DNA of 64,000 nt from Bradyrhizobiaceae bacterium (GCA_947481685.1 CANKHA010000005.1:62001-126000), one strand, 5' to 3'; counted from the stretch's first letter, positions 8,559 to 18,675 are shown. Notes: generated by a model not told the origin, from the letters alone. Numbers and translations: made by a program.

Positions 8559-10235
8559 TTATTCCAGCGGCTCGACCTTGATGATCGATCCACCGTGGTT
8601 GTTGCCGACCCACAAAACACCGGAGCCCTTCGACTCGTCGATGAAGACACGCCGGATGTTGGTCGACCGCGGCAGCGGATAGTCAGTGATCTCGCCGCTC
8701 TTGGTATCGACGCGGGTCACGCGGTCCGTCAGCATCGAGCCGGTCCAGGCTTCCCCCTTCTTAGTGGCTGCGGCATCATACGGCGCGCTCCACATCGTCG
8801 GTACCTTCCATTCCTTCATGCTTGCCGTCTTCGGGTCGAACATGCCGATGCGCTCGCCCTGGTATTCCGCGAACCACACTTTGCCTTCTTCATCCACGCG
8901 TCCGCGGCGCGGGCGTGAATTCTGTGTCGGAGTCAGGAACACGGAGATCTGCTTGGTCTTGGCGTCGATCTTTGCGATATCGCCCGCGGAGAAATTGAGC
9001 AGATAGACGTTGTTCTCCTCGTCCGCGTGCAGGCCGTAGGTGCCGATTTTCTTGTCGTTGCGCGGGTCCTTCGGTGCGCCGAGATTTTCCCATTCCTTGG
9101 TCTTGGGATCGAGGCGGTAGATGAAGGTGCCGTCGGAATTCTTCACCCAGATCTTGCCGTCGTGTTGCAGGCCTTCCACCGCGAGATGGCTGAACTGCGC
9201 GCCATTGGTGTCCCATTCCTTCGGAATGGAGAAGGTTTCCATCTGCCCGGTCTTTTTGTCGAAGCGGGCGACGGCGGCCTGGTAGCTCAGCCCGATCCAG
9301 ATGTTGTCGAAGTGATCGACTTCCAGATTGAGGGCTCCGAGCGGGAAGCCTTTCTTCAGTTCTGGTGTCGGATACGACGTCACAGCACCGGTCTTTGGAT
9401 CCATCTTGCCGAGGATGAGCTGGCCGAAGTCGGAGAACCAGACGTAGCCCTCCTTATCGACGATCACGTCATGCGGCTGCATCCGGCGTTGCGGCAGATC
9501 GTATTCGGTAATGATCACGCGCGTCGATTTGCCTGTGAGGCGCGGCATGACCTTGAGCGGCCAACTCCATTTTTCCTGGGCGCTGAGATTGACACTGGCA
9601 AGCCAGTCCGCCGTCGCCTTGATATCGCCGCCGCGGTCGCGGACGCGCAGGAAATCGCCGTACAGTTTCTGCGGATTTTCCGGGGTGCTGCCGGGGTAAT
9701 AGCCGCTCATGCGCTGGAAAATCTGCAGGAAGCCTTCGCCATCGTAGTTCGACTTCACGATGCGTTCGAGGGTGTGGCAGCCGACGCAATTGAGCAGGAA
9801 CTTCTTCTGCTCATCGCTGCCGGGCATGCTGTTCAGCCAGTCGGCATTGGTCATGTGCGGGAGGAGGCTGGCGCTTTTCTTCAGTTTGAGATCGGCCTTG
9901 GTCTCCTTGCCGGCGTCGATATTGGTGTCCTTCGGGCCTTCGAGGTCAAAACCGGCGGCGCGAGCCTTCAGTGTGTAATGGCCGGGCTCGAGGCGTCCCG
10001 TAGGGAAGCTGTATTTGCCGGTGTTGTCCGTCACGACTGAGATGTTGATGGGCGAGCCGTCCTTCTTGGCGGTGACGACCACGCCTTCCATGTTGCTCTC
10101 TTCGGCGGAAGTGACTGTTCCCGAGAGCGTTTGCGCCAGCGCAGTGGTGGACAGCAGCGCGGCTTGCAGCAGCGTCAATGCGCCGGCTGCGGCGAACGCG
10201 AGGCAGACTCGTGTCTTGGTGTTGGTTTTCGACAT
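8559..10235 (-). CDS. Exported beta-propeller (Vgb-like) protein with CxxCH haem motif
   Basis: 558 residues. Signal peptide ends near TALAQ, with a GGAGG site before ATG. A carboxypeptidase-regulatory-like beta domain follows (about 36-115, LSGTVTSAEESNMEGVVVTA). Next comes a helical segment with one c-type haem motif NCVGCHTLER (about residue 150). A C-terminal propeller shows repeated phrases VWFSDFGQ, IWIGLSYQ, IWVKNSDG, VWFAEYQG and LWVGNNHG, in the style of virginiamycin B lyase/NHL repeats. Predicted periplasmic; the haem could make it redox active. Function not established. A close paralogue at 41425-43098 is broken by a stop. It is downstream of another exported hydrolase gene on the same strand, with a 202-base gap. 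Confidence 0.85.
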   Translation of the reverse strand: MSKTNTKTRVCLAFAAAGALTLLQAALLSTTALAQTLSGTVTSAEESNMEGVVVTAKKDGSPINISVVTDNTGKYSFPTGRLEPGHYTLKARAAGFDLEGPKDTNIDAGKETKADLKLKKSASLLPHMTNADWLNSMPGSDEQKKFLLNCVGCHTLERIVKSNYDGEGFLQIFQRMSGYYPGSTPENPQKLYGDFLRVRDRGGDIKATADWLASVNLSAQEKWSWPLKVMPRLTGKSTRVIITEYDLPQRRMQPHDVIVDKEGYVWFSDFGQLILGKMDPKTGAVTSYPTPELKKGFPLGALNLEVDHFDNIWIGLSYQAAVARFDKKTGQMETFSIPKEWDTNGAQFSHLAVEGLQHDGKIWVKNSDGTFIYRLDPKTKEWENLGAPKDPRNDKKIGTYGLHADEENNVYLLNFSAGDIAKIDAKTKQISVFLTPTQNSRPRRGRVDEEGKVWFAEYQGERIGMFDPKTASMKEWKVPTMWSAPYDAAATKKGEAWTGSMLTDRVTRVDTKSGEITDYPLPRSTNIRRVFIDESKGSGVLWVGNNHGGSIIKVEPLE

Positions 10236-10437
10236 AGGCGTAACCTCCGGCTTGGGGTCGCGCTCCGCCTGAAGCCGGCGGATTATTTATCGATTGTCGA
10301 AGCGCCCCGTCGGGAAAGTGTGCCACTCCTCAACCTGCGAGGGAAGGGCGCCTTCCCGGTGTTTATGTTCAATTTTCGAACGGTCGGCCGCCCAATCCGT
10401 GGATTGGCGGCGCGGCCGGGGCTTCCTCATCCCTTCT

Positions 10438-11634
10438 TTATTTGCCGGCTGCCTCGGCCGGCGTCACCCGCTTGTTCAGCCAGTCGGCGATGACGGCGGC
10501 GATCTCCATGTTGTTCTTTTCCAGCATGAGGAAGTGCCCGTTGCCCTTGATGCCTATATCCGCGAGCCGGATGAAGTCGATCGGCACACCGGCCGATTTC
10601 AGGTAGGCAGCGTTGCAATGCGCCATCGGAGCGCCGAACGACGCTTCGGCCGACATCTGCAGCGTCGGGATATTCTTGAAGTTGGTGAGCTTGTGCGCCG
10701 GCTCCTTCTGCTGCCAGCAGCGGATGACGTCGGGGCTATCTGCCTTCTCCTGCCGCACCAGGCCGAAATCCTCCACGCTTTTCGCCGGCGGATCGAAGGT
10801 CAACGGCGCGCGCGTCAGCCCGTTAAACTTGCCAAGCTCGCCGTCCTTGAACCATTCCGGCGCGCCGACGAACTTGACGTCATAGAAGGTCGAGCTGCCG
10901 GCCTCGACCATCAGCAGCGCCTTCACCAGTTGCGGGCGCGCATCCGCCGCGAGCCAGACCGGCGCCGCTGATTGCGAATGCGGCGCGATGATCGAAGGGC
11001 CGATCCTGTCGAGCAGCGCGATAGTCGCGTCGCGATTGAGAGTCTCGCGCAGGTCGCTGTCGTTGATGGCGGGGATCATCGACGCCATGAACTGGTCGAA
11101 CACCGGGTCGCCGACCGTACCGGGGCCGGGCCATTGGGTGTGTAATTTCGCCTGCGGATAGAGATTGTATTTTTCGTAGGCGATGAAATCGCGCTCGATC
11201 TCCTTCGGCGAGCGCCCCTTCATCTTTCCATAGACCTCCTCGACATAGGGCGACCGGCCGCGGCCGACCTGGTCCATGATGTAGATGGCATAGCCCTTGG
11301 AGAGGAAATACTGGCCCCAGCCGTCGCGGCCGTCGGGCGTGCCCATGTAGGGCGCGCCGGAAGGGCAGCAGCCTTCGATGAAGACGATTGGCCAAGGATG
11401 GGTGCGCTGCGCCGGAATGTAGTATTCGACATAGGACTGGCCGGCGAGCACCTTGTCGTCTTTTTTGCCACTTTTGCTCTCGACGTATTTTCCGCCGACG
11501 AAGAAATGCCCGGTCTTGGCGATGGTGAGCGGGCCGATCTCGCCCGCGTGTGCCGTCGATGCAGCAAAGAAGCAGGCAGCAGTGGCGAACAGGCAGCTAA
11601 ATACCAACTGCAAGAAGAGGGATGCGGTGCGCAT
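10438..11634 (-). CDS. Exported alpha/beta hydrolase
   Basis: 398 residues from ATG at 11634, chosen because GGAG lies just upstream and a clean signal peptide follows (ending STAHAG). The frame is open further upstream, but that extension looks non-coding. The fold has IVFIEGCCPSGAPY where the oxyanion loop lies, IMDQVGRGRSPY typical of the strand before the nucleophile, nucleophile elbow region APHSQSAAPVWL (Ser in H-S-Q-S-A), and C-terminal IKGNGHFLMLEKNN with the catalytic His. Likely an exported esterase-like enzyme; substrate unknown. Probably cotranscribed with the haem/propeller gene downstream. Confidence 0.85.
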   Translation of the reverse strand: MRTASLFLQLVFSCLFATAACFFAASTAHAGEIGPLTIAKTGHFFVGGKYVESKSGKKDDKVLAGQSYVEYYIPAQRTHPWPIVFIEGCCPSGAPYMGTPDGRDGWGQYFLSKGYAIYIMDQVGRGRSPYVEEVYGKMKGRSPKEIERDFIAYEKYNLYPQAKLHTQWPGPGTVGDPVFDQFMASMIPAINDSDLRETLNRDATIALLDRIGPSIIAPHSQSAAPVWLAADARPQLVKALLMVEAGSSTFYDVKFVGAPEWFKDGELGKFNGLTRAPLTFDPPAKSVEDFGLVRQEKADSPDVIRCWQQKEPAHKLTNFKNIPTLQMSAEASFGAPMAHCNAAYLKSAGVPIDFIRLADIGIKGNGHFLMLEKNNMEIAAVIADWLNKRVTPAEAAGK

Positions 11635-11856
11635 GATCGTCTCCAAACCCGGCTTGAGGATGAGACTATTATGAACCCGGCAGGGACAGACGCAATGCAG
11701 ATAACGCAGCGCCGAGAGCAGCGCTGTTATGATTGACGGAACGCATTGCACGCCAACAGGAAACGGTTGGGTTTTGCCCGGCCGTTTTGAATCTTGCCGC
11801 GCTACGGAGCCGCTGTAAAAGTTAGGCGCCGAAGATAGATCCGGTAGTCCGCTGGC

Positions 11857-12948
11857 TCATTGGACCGGCGGAATATCGAGCACTTGAAGTCTAAGGCCAC
11901 CGTCAGAGCCCGAAACCAGCCGCTCCCAGATGGCAACAAACTTGTTCCCTGACAGGGTAGCAACAACAGGGTCTCCCAGATGGATATTGTTGGAAGGTGT
12001 CTGCGCTGCAGGAAACTGCCCCGTTTCGGATTGCCCGCCGGGAGTCAGAATCCGACCCGCGATTGTGGGAGAGGAGTTCCAGACGACAACAGATCGGCCG
12101 CTGGCAAACGAAGCAACGGCTGCAGTCCCAAATGCCGGGCTACCTAAGGTCGTTTTAGCGGCGAGGGCCTGTCCGGCATTATTGAATCGCCGCATGACAA
12201 GTTCGCTTGGTTGATCCAGGCCAGAGAGCCACATTACTGAAAATCCGGTGGCGGTACGCTGCGCCACCGGCCGCAACTGATCTCCGGTAGTCACGGAGTT
12301 GATCCTGAACTCAGCGCCTTTTTTCTTGGCGGTCTTGTCAAAAAGTTGGCCGTAGATATCCGCATGCGTCGGGTCTTGCGGCGTCTGTCCAACCGACTGC
12401 CATGCGATGACAAACCCGCCTTCCGGAAGGCCGGCAACCGTTGGATACGACTGGTTCTTGATTTTGGTGGTGTTGACGGCGAGTTCGCCGCCATCCTTTT
12501 TACCCTTCTTGTCGTAGGCTTGCGCATAGATCTCGTCACCGGTGCCTAAGGCAGTCCACGTGACGACGAAGCCACCATCTGCCAATGCAGCAACTTTCGG
12601 GTGCTGTTGATATTTGGTTTTGGTTTTGTTGATCGTGAACTCGCTGCCGACTTTGGCGCCGGAGTTGTTAAATCGCTGGCCCAGAATCGTGCCTGGGTCG
12701 ATGCTTTTCTTTTCCCACTGCCACACAACAATAAAGCCATCATCCAGCGCGGCAATAGAAGGATTGTTGTCTTCGAAATTCACCATTTGTTTGATGAGAA
12801 CAGGGTTGCCGAGCGGCTGGGCCGTCGCATTGTAGCGTTGGAAGAAGATGCCGCTTTTCGAGATGGGATCGGTATCCAGGTGCCACAGGACCACGAATGA
12901 ACCGTTCCGAAGGTTAGCGACGGCGGGCTTCGAAACCGTTTGACGAGG
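11857..12948 (-). pseudogene. 5'-truncated repeat protein (GGFVVTW-type repeats)
   Basis: The open frame encodes about five copies of a module of roughly 50 residues with the pattern ...A.L.DGGFVVxW......I..Q.(F/Y)...G.K.G.EF.IN. Clear copies carry GFIVVWQWE, GGFVVTWTA, GGFVIAWQS, GFSVMWLSG and SVVVWNSS. Such repeats occur in large secreted calcium-binding or adhesin-like proteins. The first usable start (GTG at 12894) is inside a repeat, and repeat homology continues upstream (KPAVANLRNGSFVVLW) until a TAA at 12949-12951. There is no signal peptide and no ribosome site. I read this as the 3' part of a longer gene that lost its 5' end near 12930. Lower GC than neighbouring genes. Confidence 0.6.
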
Positions 12949-13184
12949 TTAGGGCAATCTATAACGAAATCATGGTAGCAGTTGGAATGCTAGTAAGGAC
13001 TTACAGAGGACGCAGTTACGAGAAAAAGCCTGAGCTGTACGACAAATGGGAAAAGAAGATTTGGGCCGACTTTGACGACAACGATGAAATTCCCCTGAAG
13101 CTTGATGCCGCGGTCAAGGCGATCGAGGAACTGTGCAAGCCTATAATTACCGAAGCGAGTCAGCGAGTAAGTAGTCAGCCTTAG
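12918..13184 (+). pseudogene. Possible 5'-truncated hypothetical coding remnant
   Basis: The frame from 12918 to the stop at 13184 encodes a charged, helical, plausible protein C-terminus (FDEVRAIYNEIMVAVG, then YDKWEKKIWADFDD). Codon usage looks genuine for this GC-rich genome. An ATG at 12972 exists but has no ribosome site, and protein-like sequence continues upstream of it. Its 5' end meets the 5' end of the opposing truncated repeat gene near 12930. Family not recognised. Confidence 0.35.
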
Positions 13185-13210
13185 AGCAGAGCGAATGGTA
13201 CTGGTTCGTT

Positions 13211-13699
13211 TCAATCCCAGTCCCGCACGATCTGCTTGATCGACCACCACTTGCCATCGACCGTGCCGCGGATGTCGTCGATCACCCAGCGGCCGTCCTC
13301 GCGCTTCATGTCGTAGAGCACAGTGGTGCGCTTGCCTTTCTTCTCGTAAGTCAGGAAGGAAGCTTGGATCACGGTGGTGTCCTTGCCGCGCTCTTTCACC
13401 GTCACCTTCGGATCCTTGATCATCGGATCCTGCGAACTGCTGACCGGATCGAAGCCGGGCGGGTTCTGGTCGCCCTCCGCCGTGCGGTCGTCGGCCGCCT
13501 TCCACAGCGCGGTGGTTTCCTTCGACCAGTATTTCTGCCGGTCTGCGTGTTCCTGAAAAATGAAATTGCCGCCAACGTCGCCGGTCGCCTTTTTGTAGAT
13601 CGCGGCGACGATGGCTTGCGGATCGTCGCCCGCGGCGAAGGCGGGCAGGGACACGAGCGCTGCGGCGCAGAGCGTCAGGAACGTGCGGCGGTGGAGCAT
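13211..13699 (-). CDS. Exported DUF3828-like protein
   Basis: 162 residues from ATG at 13699, preceded by AGAGGGA. The Tat/Sec-like signal MLHRRTFLTLCAAALVSLPAFAAG is followed by DDPQAIVAAIYKKATG, which opens the DUF3828 type of small NTF2-like periplasmic domains. Later segments TVLYDMKREDGRWVIDDIRG fit the same fold, in which a substituted residue count of sulfur or charged groups often marks secretion-related roles. Biological role unknown. The upstream extension of the frame to 13816 overlaps the next gene and is not needed. Confidence 0.75.
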   Translation of the reverse strand: MLHRRTFLTLCAAALVSLPAFAAGDDPQAIVAAIYKKATGDVGGNFIFQEHADRQKYWSKETTALWKAADDRTAEGDQNPPGFDPVSSSQDPMIKDPKVTVKERGKDTTVIQASFLTYEKKGKRTTVLYDMKREDGRWVIDDIRGTVDGKWWSIKQIVRDWD

Positions 13700-13770
13700 G
13701 TGCGTCCCTCTAAGTTTTCGTGAAACCGATGCTTGGCGCGATGGCTTTCCGATAGCGTTCGATCCAATTC

Positions 13771-14604
13771 CTACCAGAAGGATAGCGAACGAAAGTAATC
13801 TACGCGAGGTGTACAAGCAGGCCGCTGGACGTGGCGCATGTGAGATTCTGTCTTAGGAAGCGTGAACCCCTGTTGCCGATACGACCAATTATACCAATCG
13901 AACCCACCTTCTTTCTCAACAATCAATATTGAATGGAAGGTAGAAACAAGTGATCCGGAACCGCCGTGATAGGTTTCGGACGACTGCATGTCGAGGCCGC
14001 TCAGTTCGTGAAGCGAGGTCAAAGGTTTGTATCGAATGAAATTGTCGGCTGTTACCTGGAGACAATAGGGCCGGCCAGAGGAGAGTTTTTCCGCTTGCAT
14101 CACGACGATGCCAATATTGACATATGACCAAACAAAGAGCGCGGCCATAGCTCCGCAAACGACAAAAATATATCTCCAGCGGTACTTGGAAATTTCGCGT
14201 TCATCTTCGCTGTCCCGCGGGAGCAGAGCCAGCAGCACCAAGCTCGTCAACAAAAACGATGCGCCTAAAAGGCCAAAGTAGCCCATGCCGGTAAGCGGCT
14301 TCAGCAACGGGTGTGGCCCCAAGCAAGACACGAGGGTGAAACACGCCGTCAGAAACACGCTTGCCTGAACGAGGCGGCGCAAGATATTTGCTTGATGTCG
14401 CCAAGAGAACGGAGTGAATGTCGCCCACGCCAGCGTCATCAACGGCACCAAGCTGAAGCCTATCAGGATAATTACGCTGTTCTTGTCTACAGAGCGTGGT
14501 CCGCTGGGATATATCGACCAGATGACAAGCAACAGCACCGCTGTACTGAGGAAAATGCCAAACCAAAGCCGCACTGGAAGGCCCTGGCTTTCGGCCGTTG
14601 ACAT
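13771..14604 (-). CDS. Hypothetical membrane protein coupled to uvrA
   Basis: 277 residues with five predicted membrane helices (about 10-30, 42-62, 78-95, 104-125, 145-168), then a soluble C-terminal domain of about 100 residues with YCLQVTADNFIRYKPLTSL and STFHSILIVEKEGGFDWYNW. Family not recognised. The ATG lies 6 bases after the uvrA stop, and the ribosome site GGCGGAG overlaps the end of uvrA. It is therefore likely translated from the uvrA message and would share SOS control. AT content is higher than uvrA, suggesting a different origin. Confidence 0.7.
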   Translation of the reverse strand: MSTAESQGLPVRLWFGIFLSTAVLLLVIWSIYPSGPRSVDKNSVIILIGFSLVPLMTLAWATFTPFSWRHQANILRRLVQASVFLTACFTLVSCLGPHPLLKPLTGMGYFGLLGASFLLTSLVLLALLPRDSEDEREISKYRWRYIFVVCGAMAALFVWSYVNIGIVVMQAEKLSSGRPYCLQVTADNFIRYKPLTSLHELSGLDMQSSETYHGGSGSLVSTFHSILIVEKEGGFDWYNWSYRQQGFTLPKTESHMRHVQRPACTPRVDYFRSLSFW

Positions 14605-14610
14605 TGGCGT

Positions 14611-17592
14611 CTACTCCGCCGCCTCGACAGCCGCGTTGCCCTTGCGCTTCGGCGAGATGCGCCGCGCCAGCACCGGCTTGAGGAATTGCCCGGTGTAGCT
14701 GCGCTTTTCCTTCACGATATCTTCCGGCGGGCCGACCGCGACGATCTCGCCGCCGCCGTCGCCGCCTTCGGGGCCGAGGTCGATGATCCAGTCGGCGGTC
14801 TTGATCACTTCGAGATTGTGCTCGATCACCACCACGCTGTTGCCGCCTTCGGTAAGCTCGTGCAGCACCTCGAGCAGCTTGGCGACGTCGTGGAAATGCA
14901 GGCCGGTGGTCGGCTCGTCCAGGATATAGAGCGTGCGGCCGGTGGCGCGCTTGCTCAGCTCCTTGGCGAGCTTGATGCGCTGGGCCTCGCCGCCGGACAG
15001 CGTCGTGGCCTGCTGGCCGACATGGATATAATCGAGGCCGACGCGGTGCAGCGTCTCCAGGATGTTGCGGATGCGCGGCACTGCCTTGAAGAAGTTCAGC
15101 GCCTCTTCCACCGTCATGTCGAGCACGTCGGCGATCGACTTGCTCTTGAAGGTGACGTCGAGCGTCTCGCGGTTGTAGCGCTTGCCCTTGCAGACATCGC
15201 AGGTGACGTAGACGTCCGGCAGGAAGTGCATCTCGATCTTGATGACGCCGTCGCCTTCGCAGGCCTCGCAGCGTCCGCCCTTGACGTTGAACGAGAAGCG
15301 GCCCGGCTCGTAGCCGCGCGCTTTGGCTTCCGGCAGGCCGGCGAACCATTCGCGGATCGGCGTGAAGGCGCCGGTGTATGTCGCGGGGTTGGAGCGCGGC
15401 GTGCGGCCGATTGGCGACTGGTCGATGTCGATGATCTTGTCGATATGCTCCAGGCCCTCGATGCGATCATGGGGCGAGGGCGCGTCGCTGGCGTTGTTGA
15501 GCTTGCGCGCAATCGCCTTGTAGAGCGTGTCGATCAGCAGCGTGGACTTGCCGCCGCCGGACACGCCGGTGACGCAGGTGAACAGGCCGAGCGGAATTTC
15601 GGCGTCGACGTTCTTGAGGTTATGGCCGCGCGCGTTGACGACCTTGAGCTGGCGCTGTTTGTTCGGCTTGCGCCGTTGCGGGATCTCGATGCCGAGCTCG
15701 CCGGTGAGATATTTGCCGGTGAGCGACTTCGGATTGGCCATGATGTCGTCGACGGTGCCTTCGGCAATGATATGGCCGCCGTGGATGCCGGCGCCGGGGC
15801 CGATGTCGAGCACGTAATCCGCGAGGCGGATGGCGTCCTCGTCATGCTCCACCACGATCACGGTGTTGCCGAGGTCGCGCAGGCGCTTGAGCGTTTCCAG
15901 CAGCCGCGCGTTGTCGCGCTGGTGCAATCCGATGCTGGGCTCGTCGAGCACATAGAGCACGCCGGTGAGGCCGGAGCCGATCTGCGAGGCGAGGCGAATG
16001 CGCTGGCTCTCGCCGCCGGACAGCGTGCCGGAGCCGCGCGCCAGCGTGAGGTAATCGAGGCCGACATCCACCAGGAAGCGCAGGCGGTCGCGGATTTCCT
16101 TCAGGATGCGGACGGCGATTTCGTTCTGCTGCTTGGTCAGATGCTTCGGCAGCTCGGTGAACCAGTCGCCGGCTTTGCGGACGGACATTTCCGAGGACTG
16201 GCTGATGTGCAGGCCGTTGATCTTCACGGCCAGCGCTTCCGGCTTCAGGCGAAAGCCGCTACAGGCGGCGCAGGGCACGTCGGTGAAATATTTCTCGATC
16301 TCCTCGCGCGCCCACTCGCTGTCGGTTTCCTTGTAGCGGCGCTCGAGGTTGGTGATGACGCCCTCGAACGGCTTCTTGGTGGTGTAGCTGCGCGAGCCGT
16401 CCTCATAGACGAAGCGGATTTCGTCTTCGCCGGAGCCGTACAGGATGATGTCCTGCGTCTTCTTCGGCAGGTCCTTCCATTTGGTCTCGAGCGTGAAGCG
16501 GTAATGCTTGCCGAGCGCGACCATGGTCTGGACGTAATAATGCGACGATGAGCGCGACCAGGGCGCGAGCGCGCCTTTCTTCAGCGTCATCGCCTTGTCG
16601 GGAACGACGAGTTCGGCATCGATATGCTTCTCGACGCCGAGGCCGCCGCATTCCGGGCAGGCGCCGAACGGATTGTTGAAGGAGAACAGGCGCGGCTCGA
16701 TTTCCGCGATGGTGAAGCCGGACACGGGACAGGCGAATTTCTCCGAGAAGATCAGCCGCTCCGGGCCGCTCTTGTCGTGGATCTTCGCGCCTTTCTTCTT
16801 CACGGCGTCGGCCGCCGCAGCTTCACCCGCCGCGGTGTCCGCGAATTCCGCGACCGCCATGCCTTCGGCGAGCTGCAGCGCGGCCTCGAAGGATTCCGCA
16901 AGCCGCTGCGCGAGATCGGGGCGGACCACGACGCGGTCCACGATCACATCGATGTCGTGCTTGAATTTCTTGTCGAGCGTGGGTGCTTGCGCGATCTCGT
17001 AGAATTTGCCGTCGATCTTGAGCCGCTGGTAGCCGCGCTTCTGCCAGTCGGCGATCTCCTTCTTGTACTCGCCTTTGCGTCCGCGGATGACCGGCGCCAT
17101 GATGTAAAGCCGCGTGCCTTCCGGCAGCACCATCACGCGATCGACCATCTGCGATACGGTCTGGCTTTCAATTGGCAGGCCTGTGGCGGGCGAATAGGGC
17201 ACGCCAACACGCGCCCAGAGCAGGCGCATGTAGTCGTAAATCTCGGTGACGGTGCCGACGGTCGAGCGCGGGTTCTTCGACGTGGTCTTCTGTTCGATGG
17301 AAATGGCGGGCGACAGGCCGTCGATCTGGTCGACGTCCGGCTTCTGCATCATCTCCAGGAATTGCCGCGCATAGGCCGAGAGCGACTCCACGTAGCGGCG
17401 CTGGCCCTCGGCATAGATGGTGTCGAAGGCGAGGGAGGATTTGCCGGAGCCCGACAGGCCGGTGAAGACAACCAGCTGGTCGCGCGGTAGATCCACATCG
17501 ACGTTCTTGAGATTGTGTTCACGCGCGCCGCGCACCGAAATAAAGCGCATGTCGGCACGGCGCGGAGGGGTTTTGTCGAGACGGTCGGCCAT
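14611..17592 (-). CDS. uvrA: Excinuclease ABC subunit A
   Basis: Damage-recognition ATPase of nucleotide excision repair. About 993 residues from ATG at 17592 ([11 protein letters not shown]); an upstream in-frame ATG at 17652 gives an unlikely extension. Two ABC modules are visible: first Walker [15 protein letters not shown] and signature [16 protein letters not shown], second Walker [15 protein letters not shown] and signature [15 protein letters not shown]. The second zinc module (CEACEGDG ... CDVCKGKRY) is intact. The first reads CPVSGF ... CPECGG, so one of its four cysteines is Ser. Divergent from ssb with an SOS box between them. Confidence 0.97.
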   Translation of the reverse strand: MADRLDKTPPRRADMRFISVRGAREHNLKNVDVDLPRDQLVVFTGLSGSGKSSLAFDTIYAEGQRRYVESLSAYARQFLEMMQKPDVDQIDGLSPAISIEQKTTSKNPRSTVGTVTEIYDYMRLLWARVGVPYSPATGLPIESQTVSQMVDRVMVLPEGTRLYIMAPVIRGRKGEYKKEIADWQKRGYQRLKIDGKFYEIAQAPTLDKKFKHDIDVIVDRVVVRPDLAQRLAESFEAALQLAEGMAVAEFADTAAGEAAAADAVKKKGAKIHDKSGPERLIFSEKFACPVSGFTIAEIEPRLFSFNNPFGACPECGGLGVEKHIDAELVVPDKAMTLKKGALAPWSRSSSHYYVQTMVALGKHYRFTLETKWKDLPKKTQDIILYGSGEDEIRFVYEDGSRSYTTKKPFEGVITNLERRYKETDSEWAREEIEKYFTDVPCAACSGFRLKPEALAVKINGLHISQSSEMSVRKAGDWFTELPKHLTKQQNEIAVRILKEIRDRLRFLVDVGLDYLTLARGSGTLSGGESQRIRLASQIGSGLTGVLYVLDEPSIGLHQRDNARLLETLKRLRDLGNTVIVVEHDEDAIRLADYVLDIGPGAGIHGGHIIAEGTVDDIMANPKSLTGKYLTGELGIEIPQRRKPNKQRQLKVVNARGHNLKNVDAEIPLGLFTCVTGVSGGGKSTLLIDTLYKAIARKLNNASDAPSPHDRIEGLEHIDKIIDIDQSPIGRTPRSNPATYTGAFTPIREWFAGLPEAKARGYEPGRFSFNVKGGRCEACEGDGVIKIEMHFLPDVYVTCDVCKGKRYNRETLDVTFKSKSIADVLDMTVEEALNFFKAVPRIRNILETLHRVGLDYIHVGQQATTLSGGEAQRIKLAKELSKRATGRTLYILDEPTTGLHFHDVAKLLEVLHELTEGGNSVVVIEHNLEVIKTADWIIDLGPEGGDGGGEIVAVGPPEDIVKEKRSYTGQFLKPVLARRISPKRKGNAAVEAAE

Positions 17593-17806
17593 TGTTCTCG
17601 TATCGCTTTTCCGGTGTCGCTCACATGAGAAAGGCCCGCGCGGCACCAGCATCAGGCGGCGGGGACACCCACAAGTTAGGGAGCCATCCTTCGATTGCTA
17701 GGCCGAAAAGCACCATGCGCCTATGCATTTACCTGCGGGGACGGCCTTTTCCCCGACGTATTCACAGGCGCGATTTTACTCTTGCTGATTCCACTTGACT
17801 TGGCTA

Positions 17807-17821
17807 GAACAAAAAGAGAAC
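17807..17821. promoter_or_regulatory. LexA SOS box (GAAC-N7-GAAC) between uvrA and ssb
   Basis: The sequence GAAC AAAAAGA GAAC is an exact match to the alphaproteobacterial LexA operator, direct repeat GTTC-N7-GTTC read on the other strand. It lies 215 bases upstream of the uvrA ATG and 106 bases upstream of the ssb ATG. A TTGACT hexamer at 17795-17800 lies next to it and could be a -35 element for ssb. LexA control of the uvrA/ssb divergent pair is established in this bacterial class. Confidence 0.85.
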
Positions 17822-17926
17822 AGAATTATCGAGTTCCGAGGCGCGGATCAGTGTGGAAAACACCGACGCGGCGTCCCGGCGAGAGCCGCCAGCAGGTAGG
17901 GTGCGCTCGAACAGGTGGAGAGTTAC

Positions 17927-18415
17927 ATGGCAGGCAGCGTCAACAAGGTCATCCTCATCGGCAACCTCGGCAAGGACCCGGAAATCCGGCGGACCCAGGA
18001 CGGCCGTCCGATCGCCAATCTGAGCATTGCGACATCCGAGAGCTGGCGTGACAAGACCTCTGGCGAGCGCAAGGAAAAGACCGAGTGGCATCGCGTCGTC
18101 ATCTTCAACGAAGGGCTCTGCAAGATCGCCGAGCAGTATTTGAAGAAGGGCTCCAAGGTCTATCTCGAGGGCGCGCTGCAGACGCGCAAATGGACCGACA
18201 AGGACGGCGTTGAGAAATACTCCACCGAAGTCGTGCTCCAGGGCTTCAACTCGTCGCTCACGATGCTCGACGGCCGTCCGGGCGGCGGTGGCGCCATTGG
18301 CAGCGACGAGGGCGGCGGCGAAAGCTTCGGTTCGCCGGGCCCGAGCGCGGCGCGCAAGCCCGCGATGGCCGGCGGCGGACGTCGGGATGACATGGACGAC
18401 GAGATTCCTTTCTAG
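17927..18415 (+). CDS. ssb: Single-stranded DNA-binding protein
   Basis: 162 residues from ATG at 17927 ([19 protein letters not shown]), with an in-frame ATG 12 bases upstream less likely. The OB-fold core runs to about residue 115 ([49 protein letters not shown]). A flexible Gly-rich linker follows, and the tail DDMDDEIPF is the canonical partner-recruiting C-terminal peptide. Binds ssDNA in replication, recombination and repair. Probably SOS inducible through the box upstream. A terminator follows. Confidence 0.97.
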   Translation: MAGSVNKVILIGNLGKDPEIRRTQDGRPIANLSIATSESWRDKTSGERKEKTEWHRVVIFNEGLCKIAEQYLKKGSKVYLEGALQTRKWTDKDGVEKYSTEVVLQGFNSSLTMLDGRPGGGGAIGSDEGGGESFGSPGPSAARKPAMAGGGRRDDMDDEIPF

Positions 18416-18436
18416 GCGGACGATATTCTTCACGGC

Positions 18437-18474
18437 AAACGCGGCTTGCTGACGCAGCAGGCCGCGTTTTTCGT
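18437..18474 (+). terminator. Rho-independent terminator after ssb
   Basis: AAACGCGGC (18437-18445) pairs with GCCGCGTTT (18461-18469), with additional TGCT/AGCA pairing inside, followed by a T-rich tail. Confidence 0.85.
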
Positions 18475-18675
18475 TTTTGGTGCCGCGATCTTGCGCAGCA
18501 GTTGCTTCGTGTAATGCTTTAAGGCGTTAAAGTTGGGCAACAACTGTTGCGCACAATGCGATTATACAGGCGGGTGATTTGACATTCCCCCAACGCTCCG
18601 AGACCATTGCGTGCCGGGCATTTTGCAACGGGTGCTCAGGGGCGGGCGCCAATTGGCTTCTATTGGGGGCTTGTC

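Noticed and set aside
14686-16551. A 621-codon open frame on the plus strand opposite uvrA
   Set aside because: It is the antisense shadow of uvrA in a GC-rich genome; the translation is rich in Ala, Asp, Val and His with no domain, and uvrA itself is certain.
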